Of a DNA stretch of 64,000 nt, positions 38,629 to 52,551 are shown one piece after another. Position numbers and translations under genes: made by a program. Within the stretch, counting starts at the first letter, position 1, and every line of letters starts with the position of its first letter. Source of the DNA: Polytrichum commune (Eukaryota > Streptophyta > Polytrichopsida > Polytrichales > Polytrichaceae); the NCBI GenBank assembly GCA_950295325.1, contig OX485803.1, forward strand, positions 17,048,001 through 17,112,000, in the 5' to 3' direction. The notes beneath the pieces are model-generated. The model was not told the DNA's origin. It made no database searches and was given only the letters and a program-made list of their open reading frames with translations.

Positions 38629-39819
38629 AACATTATAAGTTTTTGTAATCTGGTTTTGAATTGAATTATTTGCATGTGTAAAGAAACAACTTGTTTGCGA
38701 AGGCAATCTAAACTGCACATATGGATGAAGTTGATTGCCCCCCAACATAAAACATTGTTGATTGATTTCTATATTAGAAAGATTGCTTTAAGATGGCTAC
38801 AAGATTGGATTATGTCCTCCATTTCTAGGTTGAATAATTAAAACGCCAAGGCTTGCCTGCTAGGAACTTCGTTGTCGTATTGAGCAATGATCTCAAGCTA
38901 GAAATCTTTTGCACCATTTTTCTTTTTCTTATTTTTGGGTGCATATTATTCTCCCCAAATAGCTGAAGTTTCATTCACATCACAACACACATTTCCATAA
39001 AATGGAAGATTAGAAGCAAATTTTTTATAAAAAAATTGGCTATGTGCTAGTGACTTAACATTATAAAATAGAAATTTGATGTTATATAATTATTTTATGG
39101 TTTTGTGGATGAAATGGCCAGAAAACATCCCTAAAATCACGAAAATTGAATATAATCACCAAAATTGGATGAATGTGTATAAATTTGGATGAAAACTTTA
39201 TAACCAACCATATATGGCTTGGCCACATAATTTGATGATTGTAGCTAATTCTTCTCTGTTGAAATTTTGAAATAAAAATCATTGGTTGGAAGGCTAAAAA
39301 GAAGTTATGAAAGCGGTTGATATTGAAATTATGGACCACGTCCATACATTTGTTGTTGTCATGAAACTACTTGAGCATCACGTTAGCATGTTCAAACACC
39401 AACTCGCTCCACATGGGAACTCTATTCCGCACTACACCGTTTATCCCATTTAGTGTCTGTCATTATTTGGAGTTACAAAGTGCTATAACTATTTAAGGAG
39501 AAGGTGTTATCTTACCAAGAAAAGTCATTTATGTTTCATAATGTCTGAACAACCTATTGAACTTTAATTAGTAAAAAATAAACTCTTAAGTAAGATGTTA
39601 TTGCACTGCGTATGTTCGAATAGTAACCTGCATTAATTGGGACAATCAGTGTAGTAAATATGAAATAGAGCGTCCTCTACGACAACAAGGATTTGCATGG
39701 GTTTTTTCTCCTTCTTTCAATTTTCAACAGTCATGGAATATGACGAGTGTGCAAGGTAGAGGTGCCCCCGAGATGGATATTTTTCTCCCTACATCCAATG
39801 GACGGAGACAACCGACTAC

Positions 39820-40046
39820 TACACTAATTATGATATTTAGTATCATTTACTATTTGGAATTACGCAATGTAATGTCTATTTATTGTATATCTCATATTTA
39901 ACCAATAAATGTCAAATTGATTGTTTGGACATTAAAGAACACTACCAACTTGATAAAAATTACATCAATAGTAAAATGATATAGCGTTGCGTAATTCCAA
40001 ACACAATACTATTTAGTGAGTGACACTAAATAAAATATTTAGTGTA
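39820..40046. mobile_element. Small inverted-repeat element, TACACTAAATA family, copy 2
   Basis: The 227-bp element starts TACACTAATTATGATATTTA and ends TAAAATATTTAGTGTA. Its arms extend inward about 70 bases, both containing TTTGGAATTACGCAA (one inverted), so nearly the whole element can fold back. An older relative with ends CACTACACCG and CAGTGTAG lies at about 39435-39657. Confidence 0.7.
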
Positions 40047-40261
40047 GTTACAATGAGCTAGTTGAGTTTGAGAAATAATTGATTGAAGTTCAGGACTTTA
40101 GGAAAATTACCCATTATTTTAGAAGCTTCTATGGATTATTGGAATGGACCTCAAAATAACGAAGAAAAATTGACATATCACAACATGTAATTGGTTGGAC
40201 TTGGAAACACTAAAGATTTTGACCAATTGTGTCCAAAAAATCTCCATGAACACTTGTACTT

Positions 40262-41005
40262 AGGTTTTTATTATGACTTGAAACAACAACCCAGGGAACT
40301 AGGTCTCCAAGAAGACTGAGCTAATGTCTATAAGGATTAATGTCACATTGGATTAAGGTTCTTAATAACATTCTATGGTAATTCTCATTCTTTACTCTCT
40401 TCAATATCAATTTATCCCACATTCTTTCATAGGTTCACTTGTGATGGTTCAATAGTGAGTGTTGTCTGTCCTATCTTAAGGTAGATACTATCACTCTAGG
40501 GCTCGGACTTAATTCAGTCGTGAAGCTCAACAACTTGGCAAGTTATCATTAGCTCATAGTCAAGACAACATGTCCGGGGTACCGTCTTTTTAGTATTCAC
40601 CTTTGTCTTTATTTGTGATGAGTTATGCTGGCAATAATCTCAAATTAATTCCATTTAGTTTACTTACAACCATCAGGCAAGTCTTCGGAAACTGTAACCT
40701 CCACCTTCGTCTTCCAGTAGACCTAGCAACTCATCTCAAAGAACATCCATTTTGTTAATACATCAAGTATGTATATATTTATCAGGCTATATCCTTTGAT
40801 TAATTAATTTTTACCATCCAAAGGATTTGCATGAAAGTCAATCTTATCTCACACGGTAAAGTCTCCTTCTTCTGACTATGCAGTCAATGCCTACGTCAGC
40901 CCTTACTCGGCATGCCTACCCTCTTTTATATTGGCTGGCGATATGCGGCTAACCCGCGCAGGCGATATCCTGTCTTAGGTAATTACCGTAGGGTAATGTC
41001 TATAG
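40262..41005 (+). repeat. Dispersed repeat of about 750 bp, copy 1
   Basis: The stretch shares long words with 57456-58212, including CCCAGGGAACTA, GTCACATTGGATTAAGGTTC and GAGTGTTGTCTGTCCTAT, and ends in a TTACCG/GGGTAATGTCTAT motif. Both copies point the same way and lie 17 kb apart. Identity is about 80-85 percent by eye, dropping towards the right. No target duplications or coding frames were found, so its class is open. Confidence 0.75.
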
Positions 41006-41633
41006 CGGCTCAAGCCTCCCGTCTGGGTAATCCTCTCTCTCACACTCTCTCTCTCCGCAACTTACCCTCCATTCCTAGTAACTCACTCACTCCTCACACA
41101 ACAATTGCACCACTTGCGACCACTGACTAGATCACTCCCTCGCTATCTCCATGGCCGCATCGACAACCGCCACCTCTTGGTCTTTCACCATGATCTCCAC
41201 TCCTTGCTGATAAATGAATGTCCCACCGTCTACTACCTTCTCCCAACACACTCTTCCTCCAAGCTCGCAGGTTGCCGTCCAGCAAGGAGGAGTAGCAGCA
41301 ACTGTGATGGAAAAATGTGGCCCAAGATTCTCTTCGCACGCCAGTCGGGAGATGCGGGCAACAATCAAGACTTCCAACATGTTGTTGCCTACTTATTCAC
41401 TTCCTCACTTCGGGATTGCAAGCCTACTCATCATTCGTTAGTGCATAGAGAGACGGCGACTACAAGAAGAACGTTTCCCAATGTGGACACCATATCAGGC
41501 CCTGTGCCGCTCAATGCTAAAGTCACCACCACCTCCGAGTCGAGGCTCACCCACATGATATGTTGCCCACTCCCTCGTGCCGCGAGTTATTTCACCCCAA
41601 ATGACATCTCAGTTGTATCTTCTTCATCTCCAA

Positions 41634-41724
41634 TGTCCCCTTGTCCAGTGGGCATCGGGTCGTTGGCATTACGAATGGACACTTTATTCACGCCGGTCCC
41701 TTGCTTGAAAGGGGTTGGAGTTTC
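41634..41724 (+). mobile_element. 5'-truncated SINE copy with 18-bp target duplication
   Basis: Ninety-one bases match the 3' end of the 5121-5488 SINE (CCAGTGGGCATCGGGTC, GGACACTTTATTCACGCCGG, GGAGTTTC) at about 90 percent by eye. They are flanked by an exact 18-base repeat TATCTTCTTCATCTCCAA at 41616-41633 and 41725-41742. The head with the pol III boxes is absent. Truncation from the 5' end with a target duplication is typical of LINE-driven reverse transcription. Confidence 0.8.
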
Positions 41725-42639
41725 TATCTTCTTCATCTCCAACTATAGCTGCAACTCTGCTGTGCGGTGTCTTTCCTAGCATCGCGGTCCCTTGCCTTGC
41801 CGCCAACCTGCTATGCGACTCCAGTAGTGCCAGATCTAATGCATTGATGGAGCAAGCGGACAAGCGATTTGACACACCCTTCTTTTTCTTCCACACACTA
41901 CTTATTAGATTCTATTGGGCTAAGTACCCACCATACCTCACATGTAATGCCACACACCCCCACTCTCGGTTCTACTTGGAGATATGTTAGCAAAAATGCT
42001 CCTGGACATCGACTTGTGAGAGAGACACAATGCTCCCCGCTGCGGTAGGGCTTCCGCAACGTCTCTCCTCCTCTTCCCTCTACCTTGCATATTGAGACCC
42101 TCTTCTTCGAGTGCCAAAGACCCCTCTAACTTCCTTCGTATTTTTTGCGTTGCCCGACATTTTTAGGGTGGCTTGAAGAAAAAAATGGGCTCACCCTCTT
42201 GCTTTTTTTCATTTCCTCCTTTTGTTTCTTGCCTCTCAATTTGGCTTACTTTAACATGCTTTCACTTTCGACTTACTTAAGTTTGTTTTTTTGTTTTTTT
42301 GGAATGTTTCTTGGGTTCTTAATTTATTTCCAATTGTCAAAATAACATTACCCTTAGATTAATCATGTATGTGGACACAATTTTGGGCTCATAAGTCATG
42401 TCTCTATATAGTTAAGGAAAAACTCTCTTGTCAGTTCAATTGCCTAGTGGTAAGGTTTGAGCAAACTATCTCCCTACTTTTTCCTAATTAGAATGTGTGT
42501 TTGTTAATACACAAAATTTCTTTCTTTCTTTCTTAGAGGTAGGTTACAGTGCATGTAAAAAAGTTGAGGCATTGTAGACATTGGCCGCTGATAGCATGAA
42601 TGCTTGGTTTGCCATCTAAAACTAAAAAGTTATCATTTT

Positions 42640-43270
42640 TTTTCATAGAGATTTTTTGTAGCTATTCATAGCCATTTTCCATTTACAAATCGATTGAGAT
42701 AGCAGTTAATTATAAATTTCCAAAGTTGGAGTAGAAACTAGGTTGTTCATTTGAGTAGCGACTGTTGGATCAAACCTGTTGGTCTTATCAAAAAAATCAA
42801 TCTATAAAGACATATTTTTCCTAGGTAGAAATTTTGTTTGGCTTTCCAAGACCGTTTACAACGTGTAATATGACTGAGTAATGAACTAGATAAGGATTTT
42901 CAAAGGTGGGATACATAGTTTGAGCCTTTGTAGTTGGCTGCTACATTACAAGGAGATTGCTAGATCCATCTTGGCTTACCTTGCCATTTTCATATTTTTC
43001 TCTTTTAATTTTTTGTAGCTTTCCAAGGCTGTTTAGAAGATGTAATTTGACTGAATGATGAATTAAATCTGAATTTTCAAAGGTGAGATACATAATTTAA
43101 GCCCTTCTAGTTGACTGTTGCATTACAGGGAGGTTGTTGGATCCATCTTGGCGTATCTTGCTAATCTTTTATTTTATATATTCTAGATATTTTCGATAGT
43201 TTTTGAATGGTATATGACAAACACCAATCCAAGTAATAACGAATTAACTATGGATTTTTGAATATGGAGG
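42640..43270. repeat. Degenerate tandem repeat, period about 177 bp
   Basis: CTTTCCAAGRCYGTTTA occurs at 42842 and 43019, and ATTTTCAAAGGTGRGATACAT and GGATCCATCTTGGC-type words recur at the same spacing. Weaker units precede (about 42660) and follow (about 43190), giving close to four units. Confidence 0.75.
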
Positions 43271-44639
43271 ATCGGTTGAATAGACATCACGCTTCCAACC
43301 TTGTAACTTTTGTAATAGTTATCCGATTAAAATGAATTTTAGATCTCTAGAAAGCTAATGATGTGTACCAAGTGAATTAATTATAATGAGGCTAAAATTA
43401 CAGTGCATATAAATGATGTTCTAACCATTTATTAACCTATGCTCTACAACCAAGTTAGATACAAGGAAGAAGACAAGGTCAATGTCCGGGAAATGAAACA
43501 AGGTAAGGAGGTAGCGACTCGGCCACATCGAGGCCAACCTAATGAGGAACATTGAGGTAAGCTAACTAATTTTAGCTTTTCATTTAGGATTGGAGGGAGC
43601 GTGGCCAATGTATGCATTCCTAAACCCACTCGCCTATCTCGTAAGGTTAAATGGGTTGACCATTTAATCGCTAAGGGGACACCCAACTCCATGGTTATCA
43701 AGGGCCCTTGGTATATTTTGTAGTAGTAGTTTTGATTATTAGAAAAGTTCTGTATATGGTGAAGTCGGATTAATCACTGACACGACCATTCTGAATGTTG
43801 TTGGTGAAAATGTAGGGTTAATGATCTACGAATCCATTATTGTGTTGTTGGTTCTGTAAATTGAGAGTTATGGCCCCAATTCATGAAGATTATGCAACAT
43901 GTTCAACTTACAGGTCGCCCGTCGCCTTAGTCCCATTACATTGTTTTTTTTGTACTTTATTCAATATAAACACATTTGACGATAAAAAATATAAAAACAT
44001 AAAAACATATCGTAAACCCTTGTAGGCAAGAAGCCCAAATCGAAAACTTAACTTGGTAGGGTGACACCACCTTTCGGATCATTGAAGTCTAAAGGGTTTG
44101 ACATATCATTTGGCCTTCAAGGGACTTGCATGAGGCCTTAGAAGGTTTCAAGCTAAGGAATGATGCCTAATATATGAATGTAATAAGGTAGGATGTGAAA
44201 AAAAAATAAACTAAGTAAGAAGGAAATTGAGTAAGGGTGGGACTTAAACCAAGTTCTTCACTTAGAAAATTTAAACATAACTAAATAATGAATTAAGAAA
44301 TGATTAAACAATCAATCAAACTATCGCTATTCCATCCATTGAGCTAGGGGTGGTATGAATCACAACTAGTTGGTGTGTATCGGAGCCATCTCAATTCATA
44401 GGTTAGAATTGCCTTGGTTCCAAGGCTGGTGCATCTGCACTTATACTAGGTTGTAGGTCTATGTTAGAAATAGGTATAAATTGCATTAGTATAGTTTAAA
44501 GCCACAGTAATAAAAACTAAGGCCCCATCTCTAGAGGTACTACAACCGCAATTTCAATCCCCCTCCAAAAATCTAAACACTCACTTTATACAACTATCAC
44601 CCGGGTTTAGCTTGGGCACCTGCAAGTGCAAGCCACCCT
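43271..44639. other. Intergenic DNA, no gene seen
   Basis: No protein-like frame, tRNA or clear repeat was recognised between the 177-bp tandem repeat and the copia gag relic. Confidence 0.45.
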
Positions 44640-44935
44640 CACCGAAGGACTTGTGTGGTACTTTTAGGCTCCCTCGAAGGGGGGGGGGGTCTAAAAGAGC
44701 CACAGTTGTCCGCCAAGTTGAGGCCGATGATGAACATGGTCTTTTTGACGCGCCTTTGATACTCTTTCAATACTTTGGGATCCGCATTGGAAGGTGGACC
44801 TTCTTTGGATCCGTCCACAATGTCCCAAAGATCCATAGATGCCAACAACATTTTGATTTTGAACTTTCAAAGGTTGAAGTTCCCTCCATTGAACTTATCA
44901 ATGATTCTAGCGGCTTCGCTTTCGAATGATGTCAT
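44640..44935 (-). pseudogene. Ty1/copia-type gag N-terminal fragment
   Basis: On the minus strand from ATG 44935 the frame reads MTSFESEAARIIDKFNGGNF, then a stop (TGA) where copia gag has Trp, then KIKMLLASMDLWDIVDGSKE and DPKVLKEYQRRVKKTM, ending near LNLADN. This is the start of the gag (UBN2-type) domain. Homology ends at about 44690 next to a C/G homopolymer (44680-44690). No other pol segment was recognised. Confidence 0.75.
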
Positions 44936-45079
44936 TGTACGTTTGGATATACTATCAAAACATTCAAACTAGCATTTTTTGGCCTACAATCAAACCAACC
45001 CAAACTAAAAAACAATTTCTTACACTGAAAAATATTCATTTGCACCTTATTGTATTGAAACATGTCCATATGCTCTCAA

Positions 45080-45640
45080 ACGGATCTCCGTATCTCTAAA
45101 AAGGTAGATATTTTATTCTTTAAAAGAGGTCTTATAACTCTTAAATCATTTGAATAAGATTTCCTTCACCTCAAATACCTCAAATTAGATCTTCTACACC
45201 TCAAAAGAGTTCTTTAGATACTCAAATCACTTAATAAGATCTGCTTCATTTCAAATACTTTACACTTCCAAGTACATCAAGTTAGATATTCTACACCTCA
45301 AGAAAATTCTTTAAACATTCAAATCATTCAAATAAAATCTCCTTCACCTCAAATACCTCGAGTTAGATCTTCATACCGCAAGGGAGTTCTTAAGACACTC
45401 ATTCAAATGAGATCTTCTTCACTTCAAATGTGCCTTACACTTTGAAAGAAAATTCTCAACACTCAAGTCTCTCAAGTCATGTGCTATTAGAATCTAAATA
45501 CTTTCAAAACTTTTAAATAAACCTTTGAACGTTTAAAATACTCAAATCAAATGCTTTGAAGTCTAAACACATCTAAACCTTTCAAATAATCCTCTCAACA
45601 CTCAAGAAACTCAAATCACATCCTCTTGCATAAAACATGC
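45080..45640. repeat. Degenerate tandem repeat, period about 80-97 bp
   Basis: GTTAGATCTTCTACACCTCA-like words start near 45104, 45185, 45282 and 45363, alternating with TCAAATCATTCAAATAAGAT and CTTCACCTCAAATACCTC. Units fade to the right after 45430. Confidence 0.7.
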
Positions 45641-48142
45641 ATTTAAGCGAAAGCAAAAACAAAGAAATACTTACAACAACCAAATGACCCATTATACACC
45701 TCCAACGCTCCAAAGCACCAACCCCTCAAGATCCACTCTGCAACCTCAAAGCAATCAAATCTCTAGGCACTTTACTTGCATGCTGGGCCCATAACCTATT
45801 GGATGTCAATAGGACTAGAAATAAGATTGCATAAGCATATACACATATACAAAGGCATATGAACAATGCTTGAAGTGAGATGCTCTCATGCTCTCTTTGC
45901 TTTTTTTTCCTTTTTTTCGTTGGGTCATACAAACAATATGGGATAACTCTTATCCCTCTTCGGACTAACGTTGTAGCTTTATTGTTAACCTTATTGTTTC
46001 TCATTGCCTCTTCCATTACATTTCTATTGACTATGAGCAATGCTCTACCTTCTACATTAGTGAGCTACTTGGAAATTTGTAAGTCACATGACAAGCCACT
46101 TATGATAAGTGGGCTCCATGCTTGACTTAGGCCACATAGGTGAAGAAAAGCGGAGGTAGAACAAGAAAATGGTAGAACCGTGAGGCTCTGTCCTTTACTA
46201 TGAAAGACTATAATTGTAGTTGTCCACTTTGCTCATGCCAATCCAAGGCTATTCACTATACCAAACCTTTCTTGGATTTTGTGCACCTTCTTCTCAAATG
46301 CGGATCAAGGATTGAAGCTACTTATTTATCACCCAAAATTATTAAAATGAATAATCAAGAACTACCGAAATAACTATAGTTAACTAGATTTTTTTTCAAT
46401 GCATTGAATGCATTCAACTCAAAATCTATATATAGATTTAACATCCACATTAAATAAAGTGGACCAAAAATAACAAGAACAAGTAACGTCCAAGTGTGAA
46501 CGCAAATTGGTAAGGAAATTTGCTCTTGAAACAAAAAAGTTGTTGCATAGTCTATGTCCTACAAACAGAGCCAACAAAATGAGGGCCAAGAAACGACTTC
46601 TTGGCTATTATTATGGCCTTCCTTGTGCCTAGATAGTGATAGGTAGATATTAGAAAATAATCTTCCACATTTTGAATGTGAAAGAAGATTTATTTTAAAT
46701 GCTATCTTTTGAAGATTTTGGAGGAGCATTCTTCATCTTTTTCAAGAAATTTAAGATTTAGCATTCTAAGAGAGAGGTACATGTTTAGAGCCATCTCTCC
46801 CTATATATATGGGTAAAATAAGAAGTTATGCAACTTATTCACGAAGATACGCTACAAGAGCTAGGTTCTTTTAACCTATAGATAGGATTTTGGATTGGGT
46901 TCCAATTAACAAAACCACACATGGAAGACTAAATAAGTGTCATATTGAACTCTAAGTTTCATTATTAGGTTAATTGATAGGTCATGATGAGTTTAGAATA
47001 AAATTGGGGTACTAGACCTAGGTAGGATCTTGTTTGATGTGAATTTTATGGAATTAAAAGTTTGTAGAGGGGATTATTAGGGTCACTCAGTGCAATAAAT
47101 GCAATCTTGCAGTATCTCCCTCAAAACCAGTCGTAGTCCAGTAGTCACGACTCATTATACCATGGGCTTTTCCAATGTAGGGAGTCTTAGCTCAACAATA
47201 GTCTTTTGAGTAACCAGTAATCCACATTTAATCAGGGCCAAAGGCACCCTGACATGAACCATGATCTCTCTTGAATTAAGTGATCATTTAGTGGATCGTG
47301 GAATACTATAGAACAACCTCACAAATTATTTGTGTTTGTTAATTTATCTTAATTTTAATGAGGCAATGGGATCATTGTCCTTACATGGACCGGTTGAAAG
47401 GCAACACGTGTAGGTATTTGGACCATAGGCCAAAAAAACTAGTCTATATGATTATACCATGGTTCGTTCATATGTCCTCTTAGTTTGACTCAATTACACT
47501 TCAATCATTCCTTTGTTTCATTTGAAATTAACAATAGTTCATTTGTCAACTGAGGATGTCCATTCCATTAGAAGAGATTACAAAATTAATCAACCTAGGC
47601 TTGCTAAAATTTATTGAAACAAAATGTAAAAAAATAGTGCAACTTACCTAGCTCTCAGCCGCTTAGGAACACGTTAACTTCATTTAGGAGTAGCAACAAC
47701 AATCCATCAGTCGCCTCAGCTCTTGAGAGGTCAATGGTCTAGATGAATTGTATGGTCTTCAAGTGTCTATGATCAAGTGTACTCGACAATTGGCCATCCA
47801 TACTTCTCTTTTAAAGAGGAATAAAAAGTAATCCCCTCTGATTATGGGTATGGAAATATTCAAACTCGATTCCATAAAGATTGCACCACCACTGGCCCTT
47901 CACCAAATACAACTTATCACCATCACTCATATGTAAAAGACGATGGTCTCTTCACAAGACACAATTTAAACTCAATGTGGATATAAGAATAACTATTGCA
48001 CCAACAAATCAATTCAATCCAATTACTTGTTGACTTCACATCAAATAATGACTACAACCAAGGAATTCAATCCAAAAGGTTAAGGGAAATATTCAGACAC
48101 TCCCTTATATGGACTAGCTTCCTCCCCATAGATCAAGACTAA
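45641..48142. other. Intergenic DNA, no gene seen
   Basis: AT-rich and without protein-like frames. Frames on both strands at 45726-46125 overlap and are likely chance. No clear element ends were found. Confidence 0.45.
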
Positions 48143-48641
48143 GGGCCACTTCACACACGAGACTGAGAGCCTGTGACCATTACACTTCAAGTACTCTCAT
48201 TGGTGGAAAAGGCGGAGCCGGTCCAAGTTCACTTCACACTACTCTTGAGGGACCAATGGAGTATGTGAATGCAAGATGGATGTAAAGTCTACATGGATTC
48301 CTACAAGGCATTGAATGGATCGGGTTTCATGGTCACTTGGACTATTTTCAAAAACCACCTCTTGGAAGTAGGCCTAACACAAAACCGGGAGACCATGGCA
48401 CTCCGAATGCCCACAACCGTTGGTTTATTCTATTTTATCATGTGCGAGGACCCGCATGAATAGAAATTCATTGAAATAACATTTGGTTGCGGGCTTGGTC
48501 ACACATGACTTCACACTACACTTGAGGATCCATGACCACACTACATGATTTGGGAAGTGTGTTGGGACGGCCTTTGGACACTTTCTTTTGGGCTCTCACA
48601 ATTTCATGGTCTCGGCTCTTGGCTCGTGTGCGAAGTGGCCC
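48143..48641. mobile_element. PIF/Harbinger-like MITE, family D
   Basis: A 499-bp element has inverted repeats starting GGGCCACTTCRCACACGAG, with an inner GAGAGCC block, and TAA flanks at 48140-48142 and 48642-48644. A second inner pair, around CTTCACACTACTCTTGAG (48229-48248) and CTTCACACTACACTTGAGG (48509-48528), is direct rather than inverted. No transposase is present. Confidence 0.83.
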
Positions 48642-48644
48642 TAA

Positions 48645-51409
48645 GGTAACCAGCAAGGATGCTCGATCGATCGTCGCTCAATTGCAAAATATGTAAATCA
48701 AATCGTCAATGGAAAGAGCTTCACACCCTGCATCAAAAGATACCAACAATGCTCTTTCCAAAATTATATTAGTCAATAAAAAAAAATAAAAAAATAACAT
48801 GCACTCTCTTCTCGAGAGGAACTGTTATATATTTTATGAAGCTTCCTGAGTCTCTTCTTGACTCTAATTCCAGCCTTTAATTGATAAGACTACTGACAAC
48901 AATTTCTCTCAACACATTTTAACTCTCATCCCGGACTTCACCTCCCATGAACTGACTTAGAAATTTAATTCTATGTATCCTTTACAATTGATTCATCAAT
49001 TAAATAATGTTCTTCCCTCCTCAGGGATCATACCACTTTTTAATCACTCAAGATATTAAGAACATGGCCACAAAGAACTAGGACTTTCAATTCTTCTCTC
49101 CAAATTGGGCTTCACCTTCCCCCCCCCCCCCCCCCCTTTTCTTAGACTATGGTTTGTGTGAGATTAACTATCACACCTGATGCATTCTCTTTGCGAGAGT
49201 CATGTCAATTTAGATCAAAGCAAAATTACTTTCATTTATCACTCAGAGAAGGTAAGGTCACATAAAATAGGGGCTTTACACCCGTGCATTCAAATTTCAA
49301 ATAAATTAACAAGGTTGGTCACAATGAAACAAAAACTTCACAACATATAATTGTGTAGTAAAGCTTGGGCTTCACACCCTGAGATTATAACCATTAATAT
49401 AAAATACATTCACTCTCATCCCAAGAGGATCTGACCTACACTTTGAGAATTTATGAGTCTATTGTTGACTAGCCCCTCAAACAGTAGCCGACTCATATAT
49501 GTTGACGAGAGACTCAACTCTCAAGAGATGTGTCTGGCCATAACCAGGCTCAAAAAATACTTTCCAAATTTGCACATGTCTATGGCCCTTAATTAGGACC
49601 CTTTGTTATCTCTTGCCAATGGTAAGAAATATTAGACCCTTGAGCTCAGTGATCCTTCACTTCCCTTAAAAATCACTAATTTCAACATCTTATTACTAAA
49701 TCAAAGTTTCTAGAGAAGATTTGAGCTAACTACTAACAAAATTTCAAGGAACAATTTCTGTCCAAAAATTTGAATGACATTAACTTTATCATTTTGAATG
49801 CAAGAGCTTCAAGCTCAAGCTTTCTTCATAGCTATTCAAGGCAAAGGCAAAGTAATTGATAGCATAGATACTATCGGCATTGTGCAAGAAAGACTTCCTT
49901 TCGCCTGAAGAGTGCCGTGTATAGGAACTCACTTGAGGTGAGAATAGTCACATGAGTTTAAGAAAGATAACTCATGGGAGAATTGATTACAAAATTGCAA
50001 AGCAAGTGAGTGAGAGTGGATACTTGGACTCTTGTATGAAATTGAGGAGTTCTACACGTGAGAGGCTCACCAAATAGGATTAGCTAGGTGAAGAATGCTA
50101 CGTCATACAAGATTGCCTTTAAAGTACAATATGTCACGTTGACCAAACAAAGAAGAGGAATTTAAAATTATTATCTCAAAAAAGAACACATACAAACCAC
50201 GCAATTGGGTGACAATGCAATTCTCACTTCAAAATTTTGTATTTATTTCCCCAAAAAAATGGAGGGGGAGGGGGGACAAACTTACAATACACCTAATCTC
50301 TTTTTTCTACTTGTGGAATATATATATATATATATATATTTAGTTCATATGGCTACCATATTTATGCCAAGTACTTTAACTTCTTGGTTTAAGGTGTTGC
50401 CACCTTCACAAAAGTTCCTTTCATTTTGCTACCCATAAAACAAAAACAAACAAACATCCCTCAATCTCCTTGGAAGGGTGAATGAATGCATGTATGAATG
50501 GGTGGTGCACTTTTCAAGGATTTGTTTTCCAAAGTGTTGCAAAGCTACTCAAAATAGTGTGAAACATATAGTGAATACGAATCATGCACTAAAATAGTAT
50601 ATCAATGAAAAAATGTTATTAAAAAAAAGCTAGTGGGTTTCGACCTATCATATCACAATAATCACACTAGCCTTTTGGAACCTTTGTAAATAGTCCAGTA
50701 AAATGATCTATACGTACAAAAACATGCAGATCCAAAAACTATTGTGAGGCACACGTACGTGCACAATTGAACAATTAGTGTGGTGGTGTTTTTTGCATCA
50801 CACTATATCCAAACATTGATACACCTAGGCTTGGTAAAGTGGACAAGCGTCCCTTACCAAAGAATGCAATGAAATTTATTTCTTTTTATATTTTTCTTTT
50901 TTCCCTCCTTGCACAACCACATGGTAGGAGGTCGAATGCATCATAGATCCATGGAATTTGGCCCACCATCAATTTCTTTGGTGTAAAGAGCAAGTATGAA
51001 ATATAATGGCAACAATCCTCAGGCCATATCATCAAAGGACTCCATCACCCCCTTGAGGAGTCACTTAAGCTAGGGTTTTAAGTGCAAAGGACGATGAACG
51101 ATCCAAAATACGGAAACTTTTATGCTGTTGTGTTTTCACAAAGGGCAGCCCTAGCCCAGGCATGCATTTGCACAATTTTCTGATGGTACTGGCTGGCCTT
51201 CCTTCCTTACAACCTGGAATATGTGTGGGAACAATGGTCCCCAAGCGGAGTCCCAAGTGTTGCCCCTATTACCGAGGCCATAGAATCCCCTATTAGCCCT
51301 CACCCCTTGCTTAACTTATACCTCGCCCCTCAACCGTGCTGCGTTGATGAACAAAAAAATTCGTGAAGGTGAAGGTGCATTTCGTCAGTTAGTTTGTTGC
51401 ATGGTTTGT
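48645..51409. other. Intergenic DNA, no gene seen
   Basis: Holds a long C run (49121-49136) and the (TA)n tract. No coding frame or element was recognised. Confidence 0.45.
50318..50340. repeat. (TA)n microsatellite
   Basis: About eleven TA units lie in a row. A (CA)n run of similar size is at 58968-58986, and long G or C runs occur at 12429, 16519, 44680, 49121 and 53925. Confidence 0.9.
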
Positions 51410-51412
51410 TAA

Positions 51413-51972
51413 GGGCTGGTTTACACCATGGACCGTGACGTCAGACCATGGGATATGGCTTTTTCCCATGGTCCGACTTGATGGTCTAACTTCCATGGTC
51501 CAATTTCTTTGAGAAAAGTTTTTGGGGTCCCTCACTAGGTGTAAACCGAATGTGGACCAAGAGGAATGACCATGCACCCATAAGTAAATGTTTTTTTTTT
51601 TAATATATGTCCAAAAAGAGCAGTTTTGAAAATAGTTCGAGTTTGACCATTGTCTTGTCTTCTCTTGTCTTCATCTTCTCTTCTCCAAAAAATCCTCATC
51701 AAAAATTTATTATTACAACATTTCTCTGTCATGGGCTCTTGTCTTTTTCTACTAGAGCACCTCTTTTGCCTCTTCCACCGCAAACCCATTGGACCATGTT
51801 CGTGGATAATGGAGGCCTTAAAATATGTCTTTTGAGGACCTCGAACTTCATGATCACTCTGATATTTTTTTCCTTAGTGTGAACCGAAGTGGTCCTAGGA
51901 TGAGTTCATACACCAACTACATAACTTACATGGCCTTCGGACGACTTCATGGTACATGGTGTAAAGAACCCC
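51413..51972. mobile_element. PIF/Harbinger-like MITE, family A copy 1
   Basis: Terminal inverted repeats begin GGGCTGGTTTACACCATGGA on the left and, read from the right end, GGGGTTCTTTACACCATGTA. Both flanks are TAA (51410-51412 and 51973-51975), the preferred PIF/Harbinger target. Inner sequence GGTGTAAACCGAATGTGGAC is shared with the two other copies. Length is 560 bp and no transposase is encoded; short open frames inside are chance. Confidence 0.85.
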
Positions 51973-52551
51973 TAAGTGGTTCAATCATTGGCCCGCTATA
52001 GTAGAGGCACCTAGTCCCGATCAAGACCCCGTTGGCAATTCATAGGGTATCAAAATTTCGAGTGTTAAAGTGAGAAGGAACGAGCAGTTAAAATAAGTGG
52101 TTATGGCAGACTGTAGACGTTAATAATATGTTCGGGGCAACTTTTGGCTTCAACAATTCACATTAATTTTGATCTAAAGAATGAAATTACCAACAAAATT
52201 GCAGTCCTCCTGATGTCTATCTTCCTACACAGGAAAAATTTGCACCACCGCATACTTCTCCAGATCTAGCGGAAAATCTCTTAAGTGATCGGTTACGGGT
52301 GCCTCTACTCTAGAGCATTAGTCAGCAGTGGCTAGAGCTGAGAACATGTGGTTGGGATAAGATAAGTTAGGAGGACATTACTAGGTAGCCTAACTCCCAT
52401 TTGCTCATGCAAAGACAAGTGGCAATATCCACCTTGCCCCTTAAATGTTGGAGGCCACCATTAACTTCTTAGGTGACTTCTTGGCCGAAACAAGTACAAG
52501 ACAAGTACATGATATTGTTTGTTTCTCTTTTGCAATTTGCATGTTTTCTAA

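Noticed and set aside
41105-41779. 224-codon open frame on the plus strand, with overlapping frames on the minus strand (41132-41380)
   Set aside because: It lacks a proper ATG at its left end, runs straight through the truncated SINE and its target duplications, and has no recognisable domain or splice context.
42430-42475. Possible pol III A box (TTGCCTAGTGGTAAGG)
   Set aside because: No B box follows at a suitable distance and no tRNA fold or repeat copy was seen.
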